Source: Saprospiraceae bacterium
GTDB taxonomy: Bacteria; Bacteroidota; Bacteroidia; Chitinophagales; Saprospiraceae
Direction: 5' to 3'
NCBI GenBank assembly: GCA_019187365.1
Contig: JABARE010000001.1
Coordinates: forward strand, 416,211 to 480,210
DNA: 64,000 bases
The notes under the pieces are model-generated. The model saw only the letters and a program-made list of their open reading frames with translations, searched no databases and was not told the DNA's origin. This document shows positions 52,398 through 60,708 of this stretch, in pieces (within the stretch, counting starts at the first letter, position 1; the number at the start of each line of letters is the position of its first letter). Both the position numbers and the translations under genes were made by a program.

Positions 52398-53903
52398 TCA
52401 ATAAATTTTGTTGGCTTCCTCGTTGAGGTATTTCTGCCTCATTTCGCTTCGATCAGGAAGCTGGCGATAATGCCATTTGTGGATGATCTTTCCATCCTTG
52501 AACAATACCAGCCCCGGGTTTGAACGCATAATGGTTTTCAGCAACAAGTCATCGGCCTCATACACCGGATAACTCATTCCGGATTGTTTGCTCAAATCAA
52601 TAACCCCCTCCTCTGTCAATCCACCGAAGACCGCGTGCACGGACACACTCTCCGAACGGAGCGAATCCAGTAGCGGGATAAATTTAGACTTCAGTATTTC
52701 CAGGTATTCAGGATCCCAGGTGTATTTATTGCGCTTGATTTTCCTTTCCAAAATGGTGTCGCGAGACACTACCGCGATGCCGGCCTGGCTGGTGATGGTA
52801 TCAACGATCTGCGTACTGTCGCGTACAATTATATCCTCAGAAATTGCCGTGTAGTTCAGTTTCGTACTAACCATGAGGAAGCTGTAGTTTGGGTCGGCCA
52901 GCAATTGTTCGGCGTAGCTTTCGCCATCAAAGGTCACCAGGTCGAAATCCGAAATTTTAGTGCGGGCAATGCTTGGAGTTGACTTGATCTGATCGAGGGT
53001 TTCCCAGCTAGCTTTGAATTGGGCATTGGACTTAAACGAGTCCAGGTAGGCAGCATATGGAAGCTCCATTTCCATTCCCGTCTGCCTGTTGCGGATTTTG
53101 TATGCAAGAATTTCTACTTCCGCCTGAGCTTTTCTCTCTGCTTCCAGTTGTTGGCGGATGTTAGCTCCCGATTTGAATGGCCGGAAGTCGATAACGGGTT
53201 CGTTCCAGACAAAATTGGAGAAACAAAAAAGCAACAGCCCGGCTGTGCTAATGGCAGTCACTGAACTCCTGAGCACCGGAGAGAACAACTGCCTGAGCTG
53301 CCTCCAGCGCAACAAGAACCAAATGGCGGGGATCATCAGTATGAGATCTTTGGTGAAGGAGGTCTGCGGCGCGAGCTTTATAAAGTCTCCAAAGCAGCCA
53401 CAGTCTGTTACCCGCATCTGGTTGCTGTTAAAAGCAGTCCACCGGGAAAATTCAAAGAAATTGGCGTCATTGGGAACGTAGCCCGTTAGGAACGTAAACC
53501 CTGTGAGGATGGTAAAAAAGATCATGATGCTAAAAAACAACCATGCCGACAAACGTCGGCGATACCCGATGATGAGCATGATGCCAAGGACGATTTCCAG
53601 GACGATCATAAACACCGAGAAAGCGATTGAATAATCTGAAAAAACGGGGAACACCGGAGCCATAAATTTGAGAAATGAACCGCGGCAGGTATCCTCAAAT
53701 GCCGTAAAATACTGTTCCATCTTGTAAGCGGTGCCCAAAGGATCTACGGCCTTGACAAATCCTGAAACGACAAACAGGGTGCCGGAAAAATTCTGTACAA
53801 AATTGTCGGCAAACGCCACGCCGTCACCAGCCCTTTTGGACAAGAACCACGTCAGCAGTGCGGCAAAGGCTGCAACGATAAGAAAAAGTGTAACGATGGT
53901 CAT
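52398..53903 (-). CDS. DoxX/MauE-like membrane protein (BT_3928 type) with thioredoxin-like C-terminal part
   Basis: This is a 501-aa protein. The N-terminal ~230 residues have about six hydrophobic segments and the DoxX-type FSGTLFVVSGFVKAVDPLG, and the motif TDCGCFGDFIKL typical of BT_3928/MauE-like proteins. The C-terminal half is soluble: a helical stretch (QQLEAERKAQAEVEILAYKIRN), then a thioredoxin-like fold (LVTFDGESYAEQLLADPNYSFLMVSTKLNY ... PGLVLFKDGKIIHKWHYRQLPD) with no CxxC. MauE-type proteins pass electrons to envelope thioredoxins; that role here is inference. Upstream lies a promoter-like sequence. Confidence 0.82.
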   Translation of the reverse strand: MTIVTLFLIVAAFAALLTWFLSKRAGDGVAFADNFVQNFSGTLFVVSGFVKAVDPLGTAYKMEQYFTAFEDTCRGSFLKFMAPVFPVFSDYSIAFSVFMIVLEIVLGIMLIIGYRRRLSAWLFFSIMIFFTILTGFTFLTGYVPNDANFFEFSRWTAFNSNQMRVTDCGCFGDFIKLAPQTSFTKDLILMIPAIWFLLRWRQLRQLFSPVLRSSVTAISTAGLLLFCFSNFVWNEPVIDFRPFKSGANIRQQLEAERKAQAEVEILAYKIRNRQTGMEMELPYAAYLDSFKSNAQFKASWETLDQIKSTPSIARTKISDFDLVTFDGESYAEQLLADPNYSFLMVSTKLNYTAISEDIIVRDSTQIVDTITSQAGIAVVSRDTILERKIKRNKYTWDPEYLEILKSKFIPLLDSLRSESVSVHAVFGGLTEEGVIDLSKQSGMSYPVYEADDLLLKTIMRSNPGLVLFKDGKIIHKWHYRQLPDRSEMRQKYLNEEANKIY

Positions 53904-53944
53904 AGTTCAGCTACTTTATCTTCAACGGGTTGAAGGATGTTAAG

Positions 53945-53977
53945 CAAATGTATCCGTTGAAATGCACATAAGCCGCA
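53945..53977 (-). promoter_or_regulatory. Putative promoter of the DoxX-like membrane protein gene
   Basis: On the minus strand TTG (53977-53975), a 22-nt spacer and TACATTTG (53952-53945) match the Bacteroidota promoter pattern. The ATG is 41 nt downstream of the -7 box. Confidence 0.5.
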
Positions 53978-54089
53978 ATTTGTTGTAAATAGCTTACAAT
54001 GAAATGTTAATTCGTTGGCGGGTAAAGATATATGCGGATTTTCGTTGGAAAGCTCCCCTCTTCAGCGGTGGTCACCAGCGACCACTTTG

Positions 54090-54097
54090 TACCTTTG
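54090..54097 (+). promoter_or_regulatory. Putative -7 box for the YigZ-coaE pair
   Basis: TACCTTTG matches TAnnTTTG and ends only 4 nt before the ATG at 54102. If used, the transcript would begin at or next to the start codon. Confidence 0.45.
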
Positions 54098-54101
54098 CGG
54101 C

Positions 54102-54773
54102 ATGCACCGAGAAGTAGGCCCTTTCAAATGCCTGGTGGGTCCTTGCCAGGATGAAATTGCCGTTAAGGGCAGTAAATTCATCGCATACGGGTGGCCTGTT
54201 CACGACATCGCCGAGGTGGAGTTCCATCTTAAAAAATGCAAGGAACAGCACCACAAGGCACGTCATTGGTGTTATGCATGGATCCTCGGCTCCGGGGCTG
54301 GGCAGCAGTTCCGCTCCTGCGATGACGGCGAACCTGCGGGAACGGCCGGCAGGCCCATACTGCAACAACTTCAGGCACACCATGTGACAAACGCGGTTAT
54401 CATTGTCGTGCGCTATTTCGGTGGGATCCTGCTGGGCACCGGAGGGTTGGCAAAGGCCTACCGCGATGCCGCAAAGGCGGGTCTCGCCCGTGCAGAACTG
54501 GTGGACTTCACCCCGATGGTCCGGTTGATTGCCAGGTCTGATGCCGCGCAAATCCAGGTATTGTATTCTGTATTGAAAGAGCTTGGGATTCAGGTCGACG
54601 CGTTCGAACTGCAAAACGACGCACATTTACATTTTACAATCCCGGAAAAGGAACAGGAAGAATGGGTTCGGCGCATCCGTTCCCGGTTGCAAAAAAAACC
54701 AGCCGCCACTCTGGACGGCTATACTTTACTTCCAGGTTATTCACTAACGCTTGACCCAGCATGCAGCTCGTAG
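54102..54773 (+). CDS. IMPACT/YigZ family protein
   Basis: This is a 223-aa protein. The N-terminal domain has the family hallmarks VKGSKFIAYGWPV, HKARHWCYAWIL, SDDGEPAGTAGRPIL in the form SCDDGEPAGTAGRPILQQL, and VVRYFGGILLGTGGLAKAYRDAA. The C-terminal DUF1949-like ferredoxin fold follows. The eukaryotic homologue regulates translation through Gcn2; the bacterial role is unclear. ATG 54102 is chosen for the family start and because a -7 box precedes it; the frame extends 29 codons upstream. The 3' end overlaps coaE by 13 nt. Confidence 0.92.
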   Translation: MHREVGPFKCLVGPCQDEIAVKGSKFIAYGWPVHDIAEVEFHLKKCKEQHHKARHWCYAWILGSGAGQQFRSCDDGEPAGTAGRPILQQLQAHHVTNAVIIVVRYFGGILLGTGGLAKAYRDAAKAGLARAELVDFTPMVRLIARSDAAQIQVLYSVLKELGIQVDAFELQNDAHLHFTIPEKEQEEWVRRIRSRLQKKPAATLDGYTLLPGYSLTLDPACSS

Positions 54774-55369
54774 GCCTTACCGGTGGCATTGGAAGTGGAA
54801 AGACGACCGTGGCCCGGGTCTTTGAAATCCTCGGGGTGCCGGTTTACCATTCAGACCAGAAAGCTCGCCAGCTCATGGAGAATGACAGTAAACTCAGGGC
54901 TGCAATTGGGCGGAAATTTGGCAGCGATTCTTACAGATCCGATGGATCACTGAATGTTGCCTATCTCGCCGAATTGGCTTTTTCCGATCCTTCCTGCCTG
55001 CGGGAGCTCAATGCATTGGTCCACCCCTACGTTGCTGCCGACATAAAATCCTGGATGCAACAGCAAGTGGGCCCTTATGTGCTGATGGAGACCGCATTAA
55101 TCAGAGAAACGATGGCCATGACGCAAATTTTCCGTATCGTAGCGGTCATAGCCGATGCCAATATTCGAACTGAGCGGGTCCGGCACCGGGACGGGCTGGA
55201 CCCCGCTCGGGTGCAACAGCGAATGTCGCGGCAATTGAACGACACAGAATTGCACAACCTGGCCGATTACACAGTAATTAACAATGGCACCAAGAGCCTG
55301 ATCGCTCAATGCCTTGCCATCCACAAATCCCTTTTGGGTGATGTGGAGCGAGACAGCCGAAAGAGTTGA
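54761..55369 (+). CDS. coaE: Dephospho-CoA kinase
   Basis: This 202-aa protein has the normal CoaE length. The P-loop GGIGSGKTT is at residues 8-16; VYHSDQKARQLM carries the acceptor-binding Asp; ALVHPYV and the lid RHRDGLDPARVQQRMSRQLND follow; NNGT near the end is the family's adenine-contact region. It phosphorylates dephospho-CoA in the last step of CoA synthesis. It overlaps the YigZ gene by 13 nt, so the two are coupled. Confidence 0.95.
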   Translation: MQLVGLTGGIGSGKTTVARVFEILGVPVYHSDQKARQLMENDSKLRAAIGRKFGSDSYRSDGSLNVAYLAELAFSDPSCLRELNALVHPYVAADIKSWMQQQVGPYVLMETALIRETMAMTQIFRIVAVIADANIRTERVRHRDGLDPARVQQRMSRQLNDTELHNLADYTVINNGTKSLIAQCLAIHKSLLGDVERDSRKS

Positions 55370-55451
55370 CAGAATCCTGCCCCCTATGTTTTTAGCCACA
55401 TGATTTACCCCCCAGCTGAGTTGCAAATTACCATTAACTTCGTTTAATATT

Positions 55452-56699
55452 ATGATACGCCCGATGGAAACCCTTACTGCACCTGAACGCTCACAGCATT
55501 ACCTTGACCTCGAAGACCGGTTTGGTGCCCACAATTACCACCCCATTCCCGTGGTGTTAACCCGTGGTCGGGGAAGTTATTTATGGGATGTCGAAGGCAA
55601 GCAATACCTCGATTTCCTGTCGGCTTATTCGGCGGTGAATCAGGGGCATTGTCATCCCAAAATCCTCGATGCCCTTGAAACCCAGGCACGGAGTCTCACG
55701 CTCACCTCACGGGCCTTTTACAACGACCAGCTTGGCGCCTACGAACACTACATCTGCAACTATTTTGGCTACGACAAGGTGTTGCCCATGAACACCGGGG
55801 TTGAAGCCGTCGAGACGGCCGTAAAACTTTGCAGAAAATGGGCGTATACCCGAAGGGGGATGGCAGAAAATAAAGCTCGGATCATCGTTTTTGACCGCAA
55901 CTTTCATGGCAGGACCCTGCTCGCGGTCTCCTTGTCGACGGACCCCTCCAGCTATGGCCAATTTGGTCCATTTGTTCCCGGTTTTGAAAAAATCCCCTTC
56001 GACAACGAAGAAACGCTCGAAAGGGCTTTTGCCGGTGGCGACATAGCTGGTTTACTCATCGAACCCATTCAGGGAGAAGCGGGTGTGATCCTTCCCGGGG
56101 ATGCATTCATTCAAAAATGCCGGCGGTTGTGCAGTGAGCACGGTGCACTTTTTATGGCAGACGAAATCCAAACCGGGCTTTGCCGGACCGGAAAGATGCT
56201 TGCCTGCGATTACAACGACATCCGGCCGGATGTACTCATTCTCGGCAAAGCTTTATCCGGTGGAGTCCTGCCCGTATCCGCCGTCCTGGCTGACGACGAA
56301 ATCATGCTGAGCATCCGACCGGGAGAGCATGGTTCGACATTTGGCGGCAATCCCCTCGCTTGCAGGGTGGCTGTTGCCGCCCTCGACGTCTTGAAAGAAG
56401 AAAAGCTCGCAGAGAATGCATTTGAAATGGGCAAGTTGTTCCGTGGAGGCCTTGAGAAACTGAAGCTGCGCCATGGACGCATCCGGGAGGTGCGGGGGCG
56501 CGGTCTGCTCAACGCCATTGAAATGGATGTTCCCTCCGACAGTCCTGTAGCCTGGGAGCTCTGCCTGGAACTTGCGAACAGAGGCCTGCTCGCCAAGCCC
56601 ACCCATGGCAATATCATCCGCCTTGCACCGCCTCTTTGTATCAGCAATCGTGACATCGAAAAAGCACTGGATATACTGGATGCTGTACTTAGCCAATGA
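55452..56699 (+). CDS. rocD: Ornithine--oxo-acid transaminase
   Basis: This 415-aa class III aminotransferase has Schiff-base Lys266 in LILGKALSGGVLPVSAVLAD. Other ornithine-transaminase signatures are EDRFGAHNYHPIPVVL, the NTGVEAVETAVKLCRKWAY loop, NFHGRTLLAVSLSTDP, LIEPIQGEAGVILP, ADEIQTGLCRTGKMLA and GEHGSTFGGNPLACRVAVAAL. It converts ornithine and 2-oxoglutarate to glutamate semialdehyde and glutamate, linking arginine and proline metabolism. ATG 55452 is used; an ATG four codons later is equally possible. It stands alone with an 82-nt gap from coaE. Confidence 0.94.
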   Translation: MIRPMETLTAPERSQHYLDLEDRFGAHNYHPIPVVLTRGRGSYLWDVEGKQYLDFLSAYSAVNQGHCHPKILDALETQARSLTLTSRAFYNDQLGAYEHYICNYFGYDKVLPMNTGVEAVETAVKLCRKWAYTRRGMAENKARIIVFDRNFHGRTLLAVSLSTDPSSYGQFGPFVPGFEKIPFDNEETLERAFAGGDIAGLLIEPIQGEAGVILPGDAFIQKCRRLCSEHGALFMADEIQTGLCRTGKMLACDYNDIRPDVLILGKALSGGVLPVSAVLADDEIMLSIRPGEHGSTFGGNPLACRVAVAALDVLKEEKLAENAFEMGKLFRGGLEKLKLRHGRIREVRGRGLLNAIEMDVPSDSPVAWELCLELANRGLLAKPTHGNIIRLAPPLCISNRDIEKALDILDAVLSQ

Positions 56700-56787
56700 A
56701 ATCACAACAGAACATAGCAGCCTATTTACATCAAACCTTAATTATAAATTATTAATACATATATAGATATATATCAGAATGATTGAT

Positions 56788-56795
56788 TATTTTTG
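56788..56795 (+). promoter_or_regulatory. Putative -7 box for the small T9SS cargo gene
   Basis: TATTTTTG matches TAnnTTTG, 16 nt before the ATG at 56812, in an AT-rich stretch (56720-56800). No -33 TTG at standard spacing was seen. Confidence 0.45.
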
Positions 56796-56811
56796 CTAAA
56801 ACTCCAAATGC

Positions 56812-57747
56812 ATGCATAAAGTTTACACCCTGTTTTCCGTTTTATTGATCGCAGGCAACGCCCTGCAGGCACAGACCATGCAACTCAAGTTTTGTGGAAA
56901 AACCAGCCTCGTCGAACCGGCCACCGACAATCAGGGCAACGACCAGCGCCACAAAGGTGCTTTGCGGCTGGACTATCTGCGCGTGGGCCGCGTAGGATCT
57001 TCCAAATTGAATCCGTTTTACTCTCTGGGTGTTTCAGGAGGCACCAGTTTTAAAAATTTTATCTACGTAGACGGCTGTCAAAACAACTCCAATACAACCT
57101 ATTGCTCCGGATGTTCGCGCTGTTATACGGTGACGGATGCCGGCAATAAATCCATCGGGGTGTTTCAGGGAAAAATGCTCGGCAATGTGCGCACCCGCTC
57201 TACCAACAACGACCTGTACCTCGAGAGCACCGGCGACCAGAATGTGGTGTGTTTTGTAACGGACCCGTTCGACGTTTCCGGGCACGGAGGCAAGAAAATA
57301 GAAATCAATGCTGGCTATGAAGGAACCCAGGTTGAAAATTTTGCAACAAAAAATGTAAGCTGTGAATACCGGTACAACACTGGCAACTGGGTTGGTATAT
57401 TCAACCAGAATTCGAACTTCCTTCGCATCATCGACACCACCCTGCTCGTGCTCCAGAACGTTCCTGTTGCAACGATTGAATTCAATGCGCTAGACGATCT
57501 GGAAGTATTTCCCAATCCCACGGCCGATCATCTCATTCTGCGAATGGAAAGCAATCTTGCGTTTGCTGGTTCTGTAAGGATACTGAACTATCAAAACCAG
57601 CTCGTATCCGAGAGTGCATTGGACGTTGTGTCGGGAACCAACATCAATAAAATTTCCATTGCCAGCCTACCGGATGGAATGTATTTATTGCAGCTCAGCG
57701 ATCCTTCCGGCCGCACTGCCACCCGGAAATTTGCACGCCAACGCTGA
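56812..57747 (+). CDS. Small secreted protein with T9SS type A sorting domain
   Basis: This is a 311-aa protein with signal peptide MHKVYTLFSVLLIAGNALQAQ. The middle is a single globular region with a Cys cluster (CSGCSRCYTV) and an FGxKTS-like start; I recognise no named domain. The last ~80 residues are a T9SS type A domain (LEVFPNPTADHLILRMESN ... LPDGMYLLQLSDPSGRTATRKFARQR). It is predicted to be exported by the type IX system. It is flanked by rocD and the convergent acetoacetyl-CoA synthetase gene and looks monocistronic. Confidence 0.83.
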   Translation: MHKVYTLFSVLLIAGNALQAQTMQLKFCGKTSLVEPATDNQGNDQRHKGALRLDYLRVGRVGSSKLNPFYSLGVSGGTSFKNFIYVDGCQNNSNTTYCSGCSRCYTVTDAGNKSIGVFQGKMLGNVRTRSTNNDLYLESTGDQNVVCFVTDPFDVSGHGGKKIEINAGYEGTQVENFATKNVSCEYRYNTGNWVGIFNQNSNFLRIIDTTLLVLQNVPVATIEFNALDDLEVFPNPTADHLILRMESNLAFAGSVRILNYQNQLVSESALDVVSGTNINKISIASLPDGMYLLQLSDPSGRTATRKFARQR

Positions 57748-57781
57748 CGTGACAATTTGAACACCTTATAGTACGCTCATT

Positions 57782-59767
57782 TTATCGATTGCTTCGCTCG
57801 ATGATCCGCTTTCGGTTTTCAATAAAAAACTGGATGCTATCGGGATTGCGCATGGTTCCTGCATTGATCGATTTCAAAGGATCCATTCCCATTAGAATTT
57901 TCTTTACGGGACCCTCCATTTTCTTTCCGCTGATCGTATAGGGAATATCGGGTACCGGAACCACGAGATCCGGTACATGTCGCGGACTACACTGTCTGCG
58001 AAGGGTTTGAACGATGGTCTGCTGCAGAGCGTCGCTCCATTTTACCTGATCGCGAAGCCTCACAAAAAGAGGCATAAAATGCTCTCCATCTTCCCACTCC
58101 AGGTTGACGATCAGGGCATCCTGCAAGTCGCGAATTCCATCCAAGGCCTGGTAGATTTCGGCGGTTCCAATGCGTACTCCCTGCCGGTTCAGGGTAGTGT
58201 CCGATCGGCCATGGATTACGAGGCCGTCTTCAGCTGTTATTTCTATCCAATCGCCATGGCGCCAGATCCCGGGATACTGTTCAAAATAACTGGCCCGGTA
58301 TTTTGCAAAACCGGGGTCATTCCAAAAGTATATCGGCATACAGGGTAAGGGTTTGCGGATGACCATCTCGCCGACCGTTTGCCAAACGGCCTGACCTGCT
58401 TCGTCCCATGCCTCCAGGTCCACTCCGAGGGTGCGGCACTGAATCTGTCCTCTGCGCACCGGCCTTTCGATGCATCCTCCAACAAAAGCAGTGCACACGT
58501 CGCTGCCGCCGCTCATAGAGCACAACCATACCTGGTTCCCTACCGCCTGGTAAACATATGAAAAGGCCTCAGGGGGTAAAGGGGACCCCGTAGAACCAAT
58601 GCTGCGCAATGCCTCAAGTTGGTGAGACCTGCCAGGCACAAGGTTTTCCTTCATGCAGGCCACCAGATACGGTGCGCTGGTTCCAAAGTGTTGAATGGTG
58701 TTTGTTCCCACCCTACTCCACAAGTGATCCAATGTGGGGAATGCCGCGCTACCATCGTAGAGGACCGCCGTAGCTCCGGCAAGCATGGAAGCATGCACAA
58801 AATTCCACATCATCCACCCGGTCGTCGTATACCAGAAAAAGCGCTCCCCTGGTCGAACGTCATTGTGCAAGACGAGATACTTCAAATGCTCCAGCAACAT
58901 TCCACCATGACCGTGGACCATAGCTTTGGGCAAACCGGTAGTTCCCGAGGAATACAAAATCCATATTGGATGGCTGAAAGGCACGCGAACAAACCGAAGG
59001 AAAGCCCCGGGGCGTTGAATCAACGACGTGAATGTTTCAAACCGGGGATCTTCCAAAACTGGAGCGACCACCCCATACGCCTCAATCCAAACGATGCGTT
59101 TCAGGCCTGGGATCCTCCCGACCAGCTCGAGTACTTCAGACCTACGGTCAAAAACCTTTCCGCTGTAAGAATACGCTGTTGAAGCAAACAAGACGCCGGG
59201 ATCTATCTGCGCGAAACGGTCTGTGGCGCCCGAAACCCCAAAATCTGGGCTGCAACTGCTCCAAATGAGACCTGAAGCCACTGCCGCCAGCATGGCCATC
59301 GAAGTCTCAGGTACATTGGAGGCATAGGCCACCACGCGATCACCCTGTACCAGCCCACTGAGGTCAAAAAAGGACTGGAGACATGCCGTAGCACCCTCCA
59401 ATTCCTCCCATGAAATTTCGCGATCGGAAAGGTTCTCGGCCATGGCAATGATTGCAGGCCTCCGGCTGTCCTTCTTTCGGAAAATGTGTTCAGCGTAATT
59501 CAGTCGAATGCCTTCAAACCATTGTACTTCCGGCATGTCTCCGGAAGAACAAACATATTTGTATTCACCGTCATGAGCAATTTCAAAGTACTGGAAAATG
59601 GTCTCCCAGAATCTTTCATATTCGGCAATAGACCACGCATAAAGTTCGTCGTATGTGTTGAGATTCAGACCATAGCGCCGATTTACCCAGGTGCGGAACC
59701 GGACGAGTCCTGATTCCTGTACGCTCCTTGGGGAAGCGGTCCACAAAATTTCACTTGAGGCGTGCAT
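57782..59767 (-). CDS. Acetoacetyl-CoA synthetase
   Basis: This 661-aa member of the ANL adenylating superfamily has the adenylation core LYSSGTTGLPKAMVHGHGG and the Rossmann-like SSCSPDFGVSGATDRFAQI, typical of acetoacetate--CoA ligases. The C-terminal segment has NRQGVRIGTAEIYQ and the catalytic Lys region ISGKKMEGPVKKIL. It makes acetoacetyl-CoA from acetoacetate, ATP and CoA. ATG 59767 starts MHASSEILWTASPRSVQESGL. A -7 box ends 7 nt upstream, so the leader would be very short. Confidence 0.9.
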   Translation of the reverse strand: MHASSEILWTASPRSVQESGLVRFRTWVNRRYGLNLNTYDELYAWSIAEYERFWETIFQYFEIAHDGEYKYVCSSGDMPEVQWFEGIRLNYAEHIFRKKDSRRPAIIAMAENLSDREISWEELEGATACLQSFFDLSGLVQGDRVVAYASNVPETSMAMLAAVASGLIWSSCSPDFGVSGATDRFAQIDPGVLFASTAYSYSGKVFDRRSEVLELVGRIPGLKRIVWIEAYGVVAPVLEDPRFETFTSLIQRPGAFLRFVRVPFSHPIWILYSSGTTGLPKAMVHGHGGMLLEHLKYLVLHNDVRPGERFFWYTTTGWMMWNFVHASMLAGATAVLYDGSAAFPTLDHLWSRVGTNTIQHFGTSAPYLVACMKENLVPGRSHQLEALRSIGSTGSPLPPEAFSYVYQAVGNQVWLCSMSGGSDVCTAFVGGCIERPVRRGQIQCRTLGVDLEAWDEAGQAVWQTVGEMVIRKPLPCMPIYFWNDPGFAKYRASYFEQYPGIWRHGDWIEITAEDGLVIHGRSDTTLNRQGVRIGTAEIYQALDGIRDLQDALIVNLEWEDGEHFMPLFVRLRDQVKWSDALQQTIVQTLRRQCSPRHVPDLVVPVPDIPYTISGKKMEGPVKKILMGMDPLKSINAGTMRNPDSIQFFIENRKRIIERSNR

Positions 59768-59774
59768 GGTGCGT

Positions 59775-59782
59775 CAAAAATA
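59775..59782 (-). promoter_or_regulatory. Putative -7 box for acetoacetyl-CoA synthetase
   Basis: The minus strand reads TATTTTTG (TAnnTTTG), ending 7 nt before the ATG at 59767. No TTG at standard spacing. Confidence 0.42.
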
Positions 59783-59875
59783 CACCAGTCCGCGTAGGAA
59801 GCCGTCATCCAAACCGCAGGGCTACAGGTTAAATTCCGAAAATCTGAACGGTTAATATATCGGATAAAATATATT

Positions 59876-59889
59876 TTAGGTTCACCTAA
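59876..59889. promoter_or_regulatory. Candidate DtxR/MntR-type operator
   Basis: TTAGGT-TC-ACCTAA is a perfect inverted repeat with a 2-bp centre, set 9 nt upstream of the -33 TTG of the regulator promoter. TTAGGT/ACCTAA half-sites resemble the core of known DtxR/IdeR iron boxes. The likely function is autoregulation of the regulator-receptor operon by metal. Confidence 0.5.
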
Positions 59890-59898
59890 CTTTACTTT

Positions 59899-59926
59899 TT
59901 GACCATAAGAACAGAACTTAGTTTTG
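59899..59926 (+). promoter_or_regulatory. Putative promoter of the DtxR-type regulator and FecA-like receptor
   Basis: TTG (59899-59901), a 17-nt spacer and TAGTTTTG (59919-59926) match the Bacteroidota pattern. The -7 box ends 4 nt before the ATG at 59931, so the transcript may be leaderless. Confidence 0.5.
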
Positions 59927-59930
59927 CGCC

Positions 59931-60677
59931 ATGATGATAGTTACACCAGCAGAGGAAAAGCTGTTAAAGGCCATTTTTGAAATCGCCACATCCTCTTCTT
60001 CGGAGGTGCACACCAACGACCTCGCGCACCGGCTGGGGTTGAAACCCGGATCGGTTACGGAAGCGCTTCGCCGTCTTTCCGACAAGGGGTGTATTTCTTA
60101 CGAACGTTACCAGCCGGTGCGCCTGACGATCATTGGCAAAAACCTCGCTTTGAAGACCCTTCGCCGGCAGCGCTTATGGAATGCTTATTTGTTCAGTAAA
60201 ATGAATTTCGGGCTGGACGAACTGATTATTCACTCGGAGCAACTCGGGAGCATACCATCCGAGCGCCTCGTTGATTCGTTGGATGAGCTTTTGGGCCATC
60301 CTCTATTTGATCCTTTTGGCGACCCCATTCCAGACCGGAAAGGGAAAATGCGTGGGGAATGCTTTGTTCCCATAGACAAAATGCCTCCTGGTACATCCTG
60401 CAGAGTGGCTGCGTTCAGCGATCACAGTGAAGCCTTTCTGGAATACATTCAAAGGCTTGGACTTAGCATTGGCAGCGAGCTCACCCTGATATCAGTGGAA
60501 GCATACGATGGCAGCGCGACCATCATCTGCAGCGGCGAACCTCCACAGTCGATTTCCCGCGATGTTGCCAGGTCCATACTCAGCTCCTCCCGCGAACACT
60601 GTTGTGCTTTCGACAGTAGCCTCCAGGTGCCGCCGTGCCTGGGCGACCATCCCACTCCCAAAGCATCTTGTCATTAA
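59931..60677 (+). CDS. DtxR/MntR-family metal-dependent transcriptional regulator with FeoA-like domain
   Basis: This is a 248-aa protein. An N-terminal winged helix (LKAIFEIA, HTNDLAHRLGLKPGSVTEALRRLSDKGCISYERYQPVRLT) is followed by the dimerisation and metal domain (RRQRLWNAYLFSKMNFGLDELIIHSEQL, then HPLFDPFGDPIPD) and an FeoA/SH3-like domain (MPPGTSCRVAAF... LGLSIGSELTLISVEAYDG). The last ~28 residues are rich in Cys and His (HCCAF, PPCLGDH, KASCH) and are not part of the usual fold. It probably represses metal-uptake genes when Fe or Mn is plentiful. It is 31 nt upstream of the FecA-like receptor gene, its likely target. Two adjacent ATGs start it. Confidence 0.9.
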   Translation: MMIVTPAEEKLLKAIFEIATSSSSEVHTNDLAHRLGLKPGSVTEALRRLSDKGCISYERYQPVRLTIIGKNLALKTLRRQRLWNAYLFSKMNFGLDELIIHSEQLGSIPSERLVDSLDELLGHPLFDPFGDPIPDRKGKMRGECFVPIDKMPPGTSCRVAAFSDHSEAFLEYIQRLGLSIGSELTLISVEAYDGSATIICSGEPPQSISRDVARSILSSSREHCCAFDSSLQVPPCLGDHPTPKASCH

Positions 60678-60708
60678 ATCTTTAAACAAAATCAAATCTT
60701 CCTAAACC

